From NCBI GenBank assembly GCA_025351005.1, contig JANXWS010000040.1:1-64000 (forward strand): a stretch of DNA of 64,000 bases, read 5' to 3'. Positions 10,478 to 19,640 of this stretch are shown here, piece after piece. The position numbers and the translations under genes were made by a program. The notes beneath the pieces are model-generated. The model saw only the letters and a program-made list of their open reading frames with translations. It made no database searches and was not told the DNA's origin. This DNA is from Pseudomonadota bacterium. Lineage in GTDB: Bacteria > Pseudomonadota > Gammaproteobacteria > Steroidobacterales > Steroidobacteraceae. Every line of letters starts with the position of its first letter. Within the stretch, counting starts at the first letter, position 1.

Positions 10478-11605
10478 ATGACTGCTGACCCGATCCTGCT
10501 CACTCCCGGGCCGCTGACGACGTCGCTGCGCACCAAGCAGAGCATGCTGCGTGACTGGGGCTCGTGGGACGTCGACTTCAATTCGATCACCACGCGGCTG
10601 CGCGAGTCGCTGGTCCGCATCATGCACGGACAGGGTACCCACGAATGCGTGCCGCTGCAGGGCAGCGGCACCTTTGCGGTCGAAGCGGCCATCGGCACAC
10701 TCGTGCCGCGCGCGGGCCACGTGCTCGTTCCCCAAAACGGCGCCTACTGCCAGCGCATCGCGCGTATCTGCAGGGTGCTGGGACGGCGGCTCTCGACGAT
10801 CGATTATGCCGAGGACGTGCAGGTCCGCCCCGACGACGTCGACCGCCTGCTGACGCAGGACCCGACGATCACCCATGTCGCACTCGTGCACTGCGAGACC
10901 AGCACGGGGATCCTCAATCCGCTGCAGGAGATCGCGGCGGCGGTGGCCAGACACGGCAAGGGACTGATCGTCGACGCCATGAGCACGTTCGGGGCCCTCG
11001 AAATCGACGCCAGCAGGACGCCCGTCGACGCCGTGGTCGCGGCGTCGGGGAAGTGCCTCGAGGGCGTTCCGGGGATGGGTTTCGTACTGGCGCGCCGGGC
11101 GGCGCTCGAGCGCTGCGAAGGCGTCAGCCAGTCGCTGGCGATGGACCTGTACGACCAGTGGACGTACATGACCCGTACCACGCAATGGAGATTTACGCCG
11201 CCGACTCACGTGGTGGCGGCGCTGGACGCGGCCCTCGCCCAGTACTTCGCCGAAGGGGGCCTCGCCGCGCGGGGGGCCGCATACGCCGCCAATTGCCGGC
11301 AGCTGATCGAGGGGCTGACCGGCCTCGGACTGCGCACCTTCCTGCCGGCCGCCATCCAGGCGCCGATCATCGTGACCGTGCACGCGCCGGATGATGCCCG
11401 CTACGAATTCAAGCGCTTCTACAACGCAGTCAAGGAGCGCGGCTACATCCTCTACCCCGGCAAGCTCACGACGGTCGAGACCTTCAGGGTGGGTTGCATG
11501 GGGCAGCTCGGCGCTTCGGGCATGCGTGGCCCCGTCGCCGCGATCGGCGCCGGCCTTCGCGACATCGGGATTTCCTCACCCGAGCTCGTGCGCGACATGG
11601 TCTGA
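10478..11605 (+). CDS. phnW: 2-aminoethylphosphonate:pyruvate transaminase
   Basis: A PLP-dependent class V aminotransferase of 375 aa that converts 2-aminoethylphosphonate plus pyruvate to phosphonoacetaldehyde plus alanine. Diagnostic features are the N-terminus [10 protein letters not shown], the DWGSWDxDF segment, GSGTFAVEA in the cofactor-binding part, and the PLP lysine Lys192 in [12 protein letters not shown]. Length fits the family. The ATG at 10478 has GGAGAG just upstream and was preferred over 10466. It is transcribed away from gntR-phnA-phnY. No phosphonatase (phnX) is nearby, so carbon leaves through PhnY and PhnA. No phosphonate transporter is seen in the window. Confidence 0.93.
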   Translation: MTADPILLTPGPLTTSLRTKQSMLRDWGSWDVDFNSITTRLRESLVRIMHGQGTHECVPLQGSGTFAVEAAIGTLVPRAGHVLVPQNGAYCQRIARICRVLGRRLSTIDYAEDVQVRPDDVDRLLTQDPTITHVALVHCETSTGILNPLQEIAAAVARHGKGLIVDAMSTFGALEIDASRTPVDAVVAASGKCLEGVPGMGFVLARRAALERCEGVSQSLAMDLYDQWTYMTRTTQWRFTPPTHVVAALDAALAQYFAEGGLAARGAAYAANCRQLIEGLTGLGLRTFLPAAIQAPIIVTVHAPDDARYEFKRFYNAVKERGYILYPGKLTTVETFRVGCMGQLGASGMRGPVAAIGAGLRDIGISSPELVRDMV

Positions 11606-11695
11606 GGTCCGCACGCGGGCAGCTCATGCGGAGATGGATCCTCGCCCCTGCTGCCCGCGCGCGCGAATGAACGTGCTGCCGGCACGGCGTCACGC

Positions 11696-14236
11696 GTGAA
11701 CACCGTCGGTCGGTCCTTGCGGCAGCGCCTCAACCTGTCGCGGATCGCGCTCGCGCATCCACGATTCACGATCGGGGCGTGGTTGCTGATAGCGGTTGGC
11801 GGATCGCTCGCGGCATGGACACTGCCGATCGCGCTGTTTCCGGACATCGTCTTCCCCGTGATCGTCGTCAGCGTCGCCGCCGACGGCTTGCCGGTCGAAG
11901 CGGTCGAGCGCGACGTCACCGTACCGATCGAACGGCGGCTGCTAGCGGTCGGTGACCGCGGCGTGATCACCTCGACATCGACAGCGCAGCACGCGCTGCT
12001 GACCGTGCCTTTCAACGTCGGCGTCAGCATGGAGGACGCGGCGGGCCGTGTGCGGAGTGTGCTACTGGGAGTGCCGCTGCCACCCGCCGCGACGTGGACG
12101 ATCAGCCGCGTGGACTTGAACGAGTCACCGATCGTGACCTACGCGATCACGCCCGGGGCGACGGCTGCGGCGCTGGACCGGGACGCCGTGGGGCGGCTCG
12201 CGTCACGGCTCGGCCGCGTGCCCGGCGTCGCACGCGTCGTCGCCCTCGGCGACGCCCCACCACAACCGGGCTCGCCGCCAACGCGCGTCCGCCTGGACGG
12301 ACAGCCGGCGCTCGCCCTCGAGGTCGTCAAGCAGGCCGGCGCCAACACGCTCGAGGTGGCGCGCGGCCTGGCAGCCGCAGACCGGGATTCAGGGGTGCAC
12401 GATGCCCTCCGCGTCGTGTCCGTGCGTGCGGAGGCGCCGTTCATTCGCGAGGCGACCGGCGCCACCTTGGAGGCGTTGTGGATCGCCGTCCTCCTGTCCG
12501 TGCTGGTGATCCATCCGTTCCTGGGCAGCACCCGGGCGACCGCGATCGCGGCGCTTGCCATCCCGACCTCGCTGTTCGGAACCCTTCTCACGATGGCCCT
12601 TGCAGGGTTCAAGTTCGAGACGATCACGTTGCTCGCGCTTGCGCTCGTCATAGGCATCATCGTCGACGACGCGATCGTCGACGTCGAGAACATCTCCCGC
12701 CACCTGCCCGGCGCCGAGTCCCCCGGCCTGGCCGCGCGGCGCGCGACCGACGAAATCGGGCTGACCGTAAGCGCGGCAACTCTCACGATCGCCGCTGTCT
12801 TCGTACCGGTCGGCCTGATGGGCGGCGTCGTCGGAACATTCTTTCGGCCGTTCGGTCTGACGATCTCCGCTGCCGTGCTGACATCGCTGCTGGTGGCGCG
12901 GACGCTGACGCCCGTTCTTGCCGCGCGCTGGCTCAAGGTTCCCGACGGCCGGCCCCCGCTCGGGCGATGGACGCGATTCAGCGATGCCTATCGGCGCGTC
13001 CTGCAGTGGTCACTCCGGCATCCAGCCTCGGTGCTCGCGACGGCCGCAGTCAGCTTGGGCGCCGGAGTGGCCGTCATTCCGTTGATTCCGCAAGGGTTCA
13101 TCCCGGCGCTCGACCGCGGCGAGTTCGAAGTGCACTTCTCCATCGCGACCGGCTCCGGCCTTGCGGCTGCCGACGACGCGGCGTCGCGGCTTGCCCGGCT
13201 CGCCGGCGCCGACCGCGACGTGCTCCAGGTCCTGTCCGTAGCCGGTACCGCGGAGGGCGACCCCGACCGCGGCGTCCTGCGAGTCGCACTCCGGCCGGAT
13301 CGCACGTCCACGACCAGGGCTGTCGAGGCCCGATTGCGCCGGACGCTCGGGTATGACGCCGCGCTTCGGGTGAGCATCGACAACGTTCCAATCATCGCGG
13401 TCGCGGCGCAGCAACCGCTCGCCGTGACGCTCACAAGCGAGGACCCGAGCGCGCTAGCGGGTGCGGCGAAGGACGTCGCACGACTGATGTCCGGTTGGCC
13501 CGACGTTGCGGATCTCGCAATCGCAGGCGCAGGTCCGGATGGCGACGGGACGTGGCTGCGGCGCGACGGGCACCCGGCGGTCGTCGTGCGCGGCAACCTG
13601 ACGGGGCGCAGCGCGCTCGGGGCAATCAGCACGCGAGTCCTGGTCGACGTGCCGAAGGTCCTTCCGCCTGGCGTCGGCCTCGCCCTGGCGGGCGAATCGG
13701 CGCAGGCCGCCGAGGTGTTCGGTCATTTCGCGACGGCACTGACGCTGGCGGTCATCGGTGTCGTCGTGGTGCTGCTCATTCTGTTTCGCAGCTGGCAGGA
13801 TCCAGTGGCGATCGCGATCGCCCTGCCGTTGTCAGTCGTGGGCGCGATGCTCGGCCTGTTTGTCGCCCGCAGCGACTTCGGAATTGTGTCGTTGCTAGGG
13901 CTCGTGTTTCTCGCCGGCCTCGTGAACAAGAACGCGATCATCCTGGTCGACCGAATCAACCAGCAGCGGGCCGCCGGCCTCGATCGCGATGCGGCGATCT
14001 TGGACGCCGGGCCGGTGCGACTACGGCCGATTGCGATGACCACGGCTGCGGCCGTACTCGGCATCCTGCCGATTGCGCTCGGCTTCGGAGCCGGAGCCGA
14101 GTTGCGCGCCCCGATGGCGGTCGCGATCATCGGCGGGCTGCTCACCTCGACGCTGCTGAGTCTCATCGTCGTGCCGGTCGTCTACCAGCTTCTCGATCGG
14201 TTACGGCCGCGATTCGCGGAGTCCGGCGCACGCTAA
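11696..14236 (+). CDS. Compact RND-family efflux permease
   Basis: An 846-aa member of the AcrB/MexB-like RND superfamily with two repeated halves. Transmembrane segments include ALWIAVLLSVLVIHPF and the TM4 motif VIGIIVDDAIVDVENIS, which carries the two proton-relay Asp residues (about residue 325). The second half keeps GLVNKNAIILVDRINQQR. It is about 150-200 residues shorter than typical AcrB-type pumps. The shortage falls in both periplasmic halves, so the TolC-docking subdomains are probably reduced or absent. It starts with GTG and lies 90 bp after phnW. No membrane-fusion or outer-membrane partner adjoins it. The substrate is unknown. Confidence 0.85.
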   Translation: MNTVGRSLRQRLNLSRIALAHPRFTIGAWLLIAVGGSLAAWTLPIALFPDIVFPVIVVSVAADGLPVEAVERDVTVPIERRLLAVGDRGVITSTSTAQHALLTVPFNVGVSMEDAAGRVRSVLLGVPLPPAATWTISRVDLNESPIVTYAITPGATAAALDRDAVGRLASRLGRVPGVARVVALGDAPPQPGSPPTRVRLDGQPALALEVVKQAGANTLEVARGLAAADRDSGVHDALRVVSVRAEAPFIREATGATLEALWIAVLLSVLVIHPFLGSTRATAIAALAIPTSLFGTLLTMALAGFKFETITLLALALVIGIIVDDAIVDVENISRHLPGAESPGLAARRATDEIGLTVSAATLTIAAVFVPVGLMGGVVGTFFRPFGLTISAAVLTSLLVARTLTPVLAARWLKVPDGRPPLGRWTRFSDAYRRVLQWSLRHPASVLATAAVSLGAGVAVIPLIPQGFIPALDRGEFEVHFSIATGSGLAAADDAASRLARLAGADRDVLQVLSVAGTAEGDPDRGVLRVALRPDRTSTTRAVEARLRRTLGYDAALRVSIDNVPIIAVAAQQPLAVTLTSEDPSALAGAAKDVARLMSGWPDVADLAIAGAGPDGDGTWLRRDGHPAVVVRGNLTGRSALGAISTRVLVDVPKVLPPGVGLALAGESAQAAEVFGHFATALTLAVIGVVVVLLILFRSWQDPVAIAIALPLSVVGAMLGLFVARSDFGIVSLLGLVFLAGLVNKNAIILVDRINQQRAAGLDRDAAILDAGPVRLRPIAMTTAAAVLGILPIALGFGAGAELRAPMAVAIIGGLLTSTLLSLIVVPVVYQLLDRLRPRFAESGAR

Positions 14237-14460
14237 TGTGACGCTGCCCACCGTCCCCCGGCGAACCGCCTCACCGACGCTCCTGCGATGCATGGCCCGG
14301 CGATCGATCGCCTCGGCCGCGGCATCGCCGGGCCGTGCCGCGCCGCGGCAACACGCAGGCGCGACAACTGCGTGGGTTCGGGTCTAAATGGAGCACCGGA
14401 TGCTCGGAAGGCACCCCGCGGGCCGCCGGAACCGAGCCATGCGGCCAGGAGTCGCCCGTC

Positions 14461-15000
14461 ATGTTGCGAGACTATGCCCGCCTGGTCACTTTCGCGTGCG
14501 GCCTGCTGGTCGGCGTGCAGGTGCCTGGCTTCGTCGACCAGTACGCGAAACGCGTCAGCGCACACTACATTGAGGCGCAACGGAGCTTCAGCGGATTTCG
14601 CGCGACCGCCGACCAGTTTTTCCATGGCAGCGTCGCGGCGCTCATCGCCCATCATCGATCGAGCGGTGAGCCGGTATTCATCGACGAGGCGAAGACGATC
14701 CAGGGTCTTCAGGATCGCCTGGTTGCATTGGAAGCAGAGCACGCCGCCCTGCAGGGGTCGCTCCTTCGCCAGATCTTCCACGTCGCACTGGCATCGGACC
14801 GTGAGATCCTCTCCGAAACCACTGCCGCGTACTCGTATACGGTGCCACTTGCCCCTGCAGCGATGATCTGCGGAGTGACGATCGGATTTGGGTTCGCGTT
14901 ATTGGTCGAAGCCTTGCTCCTCGGCGCACTGCGACTCCTGGGCCTCCCGCGACGCCGCTCATTACAAAACGCCGGGCACCGAGGCACGCATCGGGTCTGA
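14461..15000 (+). CDS. DUF2937 family membrane protein
   Basis: A 179-aa protein of unknown function matching what I recall of DUF2937. It has an N-terminal hydrophobic helix (LVTFACGLLVGVQVPGFVDQY), a helical periplasmic middle (ATADQFFHGS..., ALIAHHRSSGEPVF) and a C-terminal membrane helix near residues 140-165 (AAMICGVTIGFGFALLVEA). The ATG at 14461 places the first helix at the N-terminus; the longer open frame from 14335 adds low-quality sequence. It follows the RND gene by about 225 bp on the same strand and may or may not be co-transcribed with it. Confidence 0.8.
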   Translation: MLRDYARLVTFACGLLVGVQVPGFVDQYAKRVSAHYIEAQRSFSGFRATADQFFHGSVAALIAHHRSSGEPVFIDEAKTIQGLQDRLVALEAEHAALQGSLLRQIFHVALASDREILSETTAAYSYTVPLAPAAMICGVTIGFGFALLVEALLLGALRLLGLPRRRSLQNAGHRGTHRV

Positions 15001-15423
15001 CCATCGCCGATCGAGGATTGGCGCACTACGGAGCGGGACGCGATCCCCGCTCAATCGATCCCCGGTCGCGCCAACCCATTGATTTTTCTGGTACGCGATG
15101 ACGCGACGGACGGCTCGTGACACTCAGGAGAATTAAGTAGGCTCGGGAGCAACCGCACGTCGCCCGGATCGGGTCGTCGCGATAACGATTCGCCTTCGCA
15201 GTACGGGACAGCCCGGCCTGCAAGCGCGGTTGCCGGGGCGCGTCGTTGCGCTGCAAAAGTCAGCGCGTTCATCCGTTTTGCAGCGCAGCAGCAGTTGGCC
15301 TCGACGGGCGGACCGAACGGTAATAAGTTTCGTTCCCGTCCGGTCGTATGATAGCGACGACGGGGCGGCTTGCTCGCGTCGTTCGAAGCATCTCCCAGAT
15401 CCCAATCAAGAAGGAACCTTCGT
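15001..15423. other. Leader region of the bufferin gene
   Basis: About 420 bp without a gene. It holds the 12-bp inverted repeat listed separately and, just before the bufferin gene, a possible ECF-type promoter: GGTAATAA at 15319-15326 and CGTATGATA at 15345-15353. The 18-nt gap between these is longer than usual, so this is a weak suggestion. Confidence 0.35.
15247..15287. repeat. Perfect 12-bp inverted repeat upstream of the bufferin gene
   Basis: TGCGCTGCAAAA (15247-15258) and TTTTGCAGCGCA (15276-15287) are exact reverse complements separated by 17 nt. There is no gene end close by that would need a terminator. It could be an RNA hairpin or a regulator binding site. Confidence 0.6.
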
Positions 15424-15678
15424 ATGTTGACCTCAAAGAGCGTCTCTGGAGCCGCGATTGCCACGGCCGCCGCGTTGCTGTTCAGCGCCGCGGTGATCAC
15501 GACCGCGTCGGCGGAAGAGGCGAAGATGCATTGTGATGGCGCCAACGCCTGCAAGGGCCAGTCCAGCTGCAAGGGCGCGACGAATTCCTGCAAGGGCCAG
15601 AATTCGTGCAAGGGCAAGGGCTGGAGCGAGATGAGCAAGAAGGATTGCGACGCTGCCAAGGCGCCGAAGAAGGGCTGA
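15424..15678 (+). CDS. bufA2: BufA2-like periplasmic bufferin-type metallophore precursor
   Basis: An 84-aa secreted peptide with a signal sequence ending at ASA (about residue 30). The mature part contains tandem NxCKGQ repeats: NACKG, SSCKG, NSCKG, NSCKGKGW, then KDCD. With the first 'MHCDG' this makes six Cys. The pattern matches bufferin-2 precursors, which a DUF692/MNIO enzyme with a partner protein modifies at Cys to bind copper or other metals. A ribosome site (AAGGAAC) precedes the ATG. No MNIO enzyme (BufB) or BufC gene is adjacent; only a DoxX gene lies next door, on the opposite strand. It may rely on enzymes encoded elsewhere. Family assignment is from recalled sequence pattern. 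Confidence 0.8.
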   Translation: MLTSKSVSGAAIATAAALLFSAAVITTASAEEAKMHCDGANACKGQSSCKGATNSCKGQNSCKGKGWSEMSKKDCDAAKAPKKG

Positions 15679-15692
15679 GACCAACTGACAAC

Positions 15693-15723
15693 CCGTGGGT
15701 GGGGGTTCCGCCCTCACCCACGG
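15693..15723. terminator. Bidirectional terminator between bufferin and DoxX genes
   Basis: A 9-bp stem CCGTGGGTG / CACCCACGG encloses a further G-rich/C-rich pairing, 14 bp after the bufferin stop and before the converging DoxX stop. There is no strong T-tract on either side. Confidence 0.6.
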
Positions 15724-15772
15724 ATCAGTCATCGAGGCCGCAATCCCGCCGGTCGGGTTGCGACGCCCAGGC

Positions 15773-16243
15773 TCAGGTCGCAGCGTTATCCGTCTCTGGC
15801 GCCTGCCACCGTTCCAGCAGCCGGTCGACGGACACCACTCCGGCTCCTGCAATCGCGAGCCAGAGAAACAGCGCCAGATACGAGAATTCCTCGAAACCTA
15901 GCAGAGTTTCGAGCGAGTCGATCTGATCCAGCTTTGCGCTCCAGATGGCGACGATCATCGTCACGCCAAGCGCGCCCGCTGAGATGCGCGTCAGCAGCCC
16001 GAGCAACAGGAAGAGACCGCCGAAGAGCTCGACGCCCGACACGAACGGGGCCAGGGCGTTCGGGAACGGAATTCCCCAGCCGACAAAGTTGTCGGTGATC
16101 TGTGGCAGGTTGTTGAGCTTGCCCCAGCCACTCCACATGAAGACCCAGCCGACAGTGACCCGCGCGAACAGCGGCGCGAGCCATTGGAGAGGACGCGCCG
16201 TCCGCTCCGGCCAACTTATGAGGACATCGACGAGTATTTTCAT
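15773..16243 (-). CDS. DoxX family inner-membrane protein
   Basis: A 156-aa protein with four predicted transmembrane helices. It has typical DoxX features: the WVFMWSGWGKL segment after helix 1, a GVELFGGLFLLLGLLTR helix and a final LFLWLAIAGAGVVSVDRLL helix. The biochemical role of DoxX proteins is poorly defined; they often occur in bufferin and thiol/redox loci. Here it converges on the bufferin gene instead of sharing its operon, which is unlike the bufABC-doxX arrangement known elsewhere. It is divergent from the mechanosensitive channel gene. Confidence 0.88.
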   Translation of the reverse strand: MKILVDVLISWPERTARPLQWLAPLFARVTVGWVFMWSGWGKLNNLPQITDNFVGWGIPFPNALAPFVSGVELFGGLFLLLGLLTRISAGALGVTMIVAIWSAKLDQIDSLETLLGFEEFSYLALFLWLAIAGAGVVSVDRLLERWQAPETDNAAT

Positions 16244-16385
16244 GTTCGCTCCGTTGTTGTTGTGGCGCTGCGCCCTGCCCCGTCGCTAGAGGTTTCCCGT
16301 ACGCGGACGCAACGCGTTGCTGATGACCGACACCGTGCAGGGGAGTCTACTATCTGCCCGTGTGCGATCAGGGGGAGCCTGCGCC

Positions 16386-16413
16386 TGAACAGGGCGGGCG
16401 CCTCGGCTACAAT
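16386..16413 (+). promoter_or_regulatory. Possible sigma-70 promoter for the MscS-type gene
   Basis: TACAAT at 16408-16413 has GGC just before it and a weak TGAACA (16386-16391) 16 bp upstream, about 75 bp before the channel gene's start. The -10 match is good and the -35 poor. Confidence 0.35.
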
Positions 16414-16488
16414 CCCGGATGCAGCGCGGGTCCGCGCCGCCGCATCCATTCCTTCCGTCCCCCGGATCAGAAGGCACCGTTCGCTCCC

Positions 16489-18276
16489 ATGAAATCGCTG
16501 CGTGCCATTGCCGTTATCGCGCTCGCCGCGCTGCTGGCGACGTCGGTGTACGGCTGGTGGGCGACGGCACCAACGGTGGCCCCATCCCGCCACTCGCGTG
16601 CGCTCGCCGCGGCCCCGCAACCGCTCGTCGACTCGAGTGCGCTCGATGCCGCCAACAAGCTGCGGTCGCTGGCGGGGACACCGGAGGACCAGCGTCTGGC
16701 CGAAGACGCCGTGAGCGCGGCCGACCATCTGCTCGACCTCGCGTTCGCGGCCGCGCTGCGCGAAGCGACCGAACACCCGCCACCACCCAATGCGGCGACG
16801 CGCGCTGCCCAGACGCAGCTCGATGCGGCCGCACAGCAGCTCGTGGCGGACAACCTCGAGGTGGAGCGGCTCGCCGAGGCGGTCGCCAAGAGAAAGGGCA
16901 AAGGTGGTACCGACCGGGAGGCGGAGGCCGAGGGCGAACTCGCGCTCGCGCAATCGAAGTTCGAGGTCGACCAGTACGAGTTCGGACAGGCTGGCAACGC
17001 ACTCATCGAGGCCGGCGGCGACATGCGAGGTCGGATTCAGGCGCTCGTGGCCGAACACCAGGCGGTATCGCCCAAGGCGGCGACGCCGATCGCCGAGGCT
17101 CCGATCAAGCCCGGCCTCGTGAATCTCGCCCGGCAGTGGCTCACGCTGCAGCACAAGGAAAGAGCGCTTAATTCCGCCCGGGCCCAGGTCGCGGACGCGC
17201 TCGCCGCGCTTGCCGTCGCCCGTGATTCGGCAGCCCAGCGGATCGCTGCGCTGCGGACGAGCGCATCCAGCCAGGCCGAGGGCCGCGAGGGCGGTGCGCC
17301 GCCGCGCGACCGGTCGGCGGAGCTGCTCGCGAGCACGCAGCAGATCGCGGCGGACCACAAGGCGCTCGCGAGCTTGGACGAGCGTCGCAGCGCCGAACAG
17401 CAACTGGCCAAAGTCTATGACGAATGGCTCGCGCTGGCCGCACGCCAGGCGGCGGCTGCACTCCACGGCATTTTGTTCGCGGTCGCGATCATCGCCGGCG
17501 TGTGCCTGCTGCTGTTGTTCGTCGGCAGCTGGCTCGACGCCGCACTTGGCCGGCTGCGCCTGGACCGCCGTCAGGTCGAGACGCTGCGCGCGGTGACGAC
17601 CGTCGTGCTGCAGGTCGCGGCGGTGTTGTTCGTCCTGGTAGTCATTTTCGGGCCGCCAGGCCAGCTCGGCACGTTCCTCGGCCTCGCCGGCGCGGGCCTC
17701 ACCGTCGCGCTCAAGGACTTCATCGTCGCATTCATCGGCTGGTTCGTACTGATGGGGAAGAACGGCATCCGCCTCGGCGACTGGGTGGAAATCAACGGCG
17801 TCGCCGGCGAGGTTGTCGAGCTCGGCATGTTCCATACGGTGCTGCTCGAGACGGGCAACTGGGCTGATTCCGGTCATCCGACCGGCCGTCGCGTCACCTT
17901 CACCAACAGCTTCGCGATCCAGGGCTATTACTTCAATTTCTCGACGAGCGGCCAATGGCTCTGGGACGAGTTGCAGCTCGTCGTCCCGTTGGGCCAGGAT
18001 CTGTACGCCATCGTTGATGCAATCAGCAAGAAGGTCCAGGAGGCAACTGCCGCGAACGTGCGTCTTGCCGAGGAGGAGTGGCACCGGGCCGCTCCAATGC
18101 GAAAAGTCACCGCGGTGTCGGCCGCACCTGCCATAAACGTGAAGCCCGTCGTCGGCGGCACCGAGATTCTGTTGCGGTACATCGCAAAGGCCAGCGAACG
18201 CTATCAGCTGCGGGCCACCCTCTACCAGGCCGCCGTCGACCTGCTCGCCCAGAAGCCAACCGACGCTACGCGCTGA
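16489..18276 (+). CDS. MscS-family mechanosensitive ion channel
   Basis: A 595-aa channel protein. After an N-terminal hydrophobic segment there is a long Ala/Glu/Arg-rich coiled-coil periplasmic region (about 40-320). Transmembrane helices follow (LHGILFAVAIIAGVCLLLLFVG; TTVVLQVAAVLFVLVVIF), then the pore-lining Gly/Ala-rich helix GTFLGLAGAGLTVALKDFIVAFI and the MscS beta domain NGIRLGDWVEINGVAGEVVELG. It would release solutes under osmotic downshock. The ATG at 16489 (MKSLRAIAV) gives a proper signal/anchor; the open frame further upstream is Pro/Arg-rich. It is divergent from DoxX, and no partner gene is adjacent. Confidence 0.9.
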   Translation: MKSLRAIAVIALAALLATSVYGWWATAPTVAPSRHSRALAAAPQPLVDSSALDAANKLRSLAGTPEDQRLAEDAVSAADHLLDLAFAAALREATEHPPPPNAATRAAQTQLDAAAQQLVADNLEVERLAEAVAKRKGKGGTDREAEAEGELALAQSKFEVDQYEFGQAGNALIEAGGDMRGRIQALVAEHQAVSPKAATPIAEAPIKPGLVNLARQWLTLQHKERALNSARAQVADALAALAVARDSAAQRIAALRTSASSQAEGREGGAPPRDRSAELLASTQQIAADHKALASLDERRSAEQQLAKVYDEWLALAARQAAAALHGILFAVAIIAGVCLLLLFVGSWLDAALGRLRLDRRQVETLRAVTTVVLQVAAVLFVLVVIFGPPGQLGTFLGLAGAGLTVALKDFIVAFIGWFVLMGKNGIRLGDWVEINGVAGEVVELGMFHTVLLETGNWADSGHPTGRRVTFTNSFAIQGYYFNFSTSGQWLWDELQLVVPLGQDLYAIVDAISKKVQEATAANVRLAEEEWHRAAPMRKVTAVSAAPAINVKPVVGGTEILLRYIAKASERYQLRATLYQAAVDLLAQKPTDATR

Positions 18277-18580
18277 TCAGGGGGCGACCCAGGTCACCGG
18301 ACTCCGGCCACCGTGGCCTGGCGGAAGGGCTTCCGAAAATCGAAGCGTCACGAGTCGGTTGGCGAATGGTTTGATACCGGCCGGCCGCTGCCGACGTTGA
18401 ACGAACCCGAGACGCGGGCGACCGGCCAAGAGTCATTCGTTTTCGGCACGTTTAATCTATTCTATTGGCAGACCGCTCTCGGGTCGCCGCCCGGCGCGGT
18501 AATCGACGTACCCAGCCAAGCCTTCAGGGTCGGGCGGGTCCGGGCTGCCGCCACTATCGGCGGATGTAGGAGAAACATCG
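18277..18580. other. Intergenic region before the oxalate island
   Basis: About 300 bp without a convincing gene. An AT-rich patch around 18435-18470 (CGTTTAATCTATTCTATTGG) stands out from the GC-rich surroundings and may hold the promoter of the formyltransferase-like gene. No clear -35/-10 pair can be fixed. Confidence 0.4.
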
Positions 18581-19513
18581 ATGCGCATCGCCATCATCGG
18601 CCAGCAGGACTTCGGCAAGGCCGTGTTGCACGCCTTCCTCGATCGTGGCGACGAGGTGGCGGGCGTGTTCTGTGCTCCGGAGAAGGTCGGCGCGAAGCCC
18701 GATCCCCTGAAGCTGGCGGCCCAGGAGCGCGGTGTACGGCTCCACCAGCTGTCGTCGCTGAAGACCGACGATGCCCGCGCGGCCCTGAGCGACCTCGACG
18801 TCGAACTCGGGGTGATGGCCTTCGTTCTGCAGTTCGTGCCGCAGGAGTTCGCCAAGGTCCCCCGGCACGGAATGATCCAATATCACCCGTCACTTCTGCC
18901 GCGCTACCGGGGCCCGAGTTCCATCAACTGGCCCATCATTCGCGGCGAATCGCGTACCGGACTGACGATTTTTCGCCCAACCGACGGTCTGGACGAGGGC
19001 CCTGTCATCCTCCAGAAGGAGACGTTGATCGGAGCGGATGACACGCTCGGCACCGTCTATTTCGATCGCCTCTTTCCGATGGGAGTGGCGGCGCTGGTCG
19101 AGGCCGCCGAACTCGTGATCAGCGGGCGCGCCACCGAAACCGTCCAGGATGAGTCCGCGGCAAGCTATGAAGGCTGGTGCCAGGCGGCCGAAGCCCTGAT
19201 CAACTGGCACAACCACGTCGACGTGGTCTACGACCTGATCCGCGGCTGCAATCCGGCGCCCGGTGCCTGGACGCTCCTCAACGGCAAGAAACTGCAGCTG
19301 TTCGACGCGCGGCGCCACGCGGCGCGTACCTTCTCGCAGGTCAAGGGGCCGATCGGCACCGTCACGGCCATTGGCACAGAAAGCATGTTCGTGATGGCAC
19401 AGGGCGGCCAGATCGAGGCCTTGAGGGTCCGGCACGAAGACGGCAAGAAGATGGCCGCGGCGCAATTCTGCACGGAGGCTGGAGTCCGCGTCGGCACGCG
19501 TTTCGGCTCGTAA
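18581..19513 (+). CDS. Formyl-tetrahydrofolate hydrolase/formyltransferase-like protein
   Basis: A 310-aa protein resembling the N-terminal hydrolase domain of 10-formyl-THF dehydrogenase and methionyl-tRNA formyltransferase. Motifs are YHPSLLPRYRGPSSINWPI with the catalytic His, and DGLDEGPVI with the catalytic Asp. The position that is Asn in tRNA formyltransferases (NxH) is Gln here (QYH), as this position also varies in formyl-THF dehydrogenases. A C-terminal OB-like segment is present (PGAWTLLNGKKLQLF), with no dehydrogenase domain. Next to an oxalate transporter and formyl-CoA transferase, it probably handles formyl groups on folate or a related carrier. The exact reaction is inference. 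Its start follows a GGAG-type site. Confidence 0.75.
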   Translation: MRIAIIGQQDFGKAVLHAFLDRGDEVAGVFCAPEKVGAKPDPLKLAAQERGVRLHQLSSLKTDDARAALSDLDVELGVMAFVLQFVPQEFAKVPRHGMIQYHPSLLPRYRGPSSINWPIIRGESRTGLTIFRPTDGLDEGPVILQKETLIGADDTLGTVYFDRLFPMGVAALVEAAELVISGRATETVQDESAASYEGWCQAAEALINWHNHVDVVYDLIRGCNPAPGAWTLLNGKKLQLFDARRHAARTFSQVKGPIGTVTAIGTESMFVMAQGGQIEALRVRHEDGKKMAAAQFCTEAGVRVGTRFGS

Positions 19514-19640
19514 AGACGCCGGGGCGAAGCCGCTGCGCCGCCGGCACCGGCGGGCGGGGTTGCGCGGCCACCTGCTCTGCCACCTCCGGAGAGATGGCGC
19601 TCCGCCGACTCTCGCCCCAGGCTGCCGCGGCCGCCGTCGC

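Noticed and set aside
15319-15353. ECF promoter before the bufferin gene sharing the sigma-factor promoter motif
   Set aside because: GGTAATAA and CGTATG are spaced 26 nt start to start, against 23 in the candidate at 55716; too different to claim the same sigma factor.
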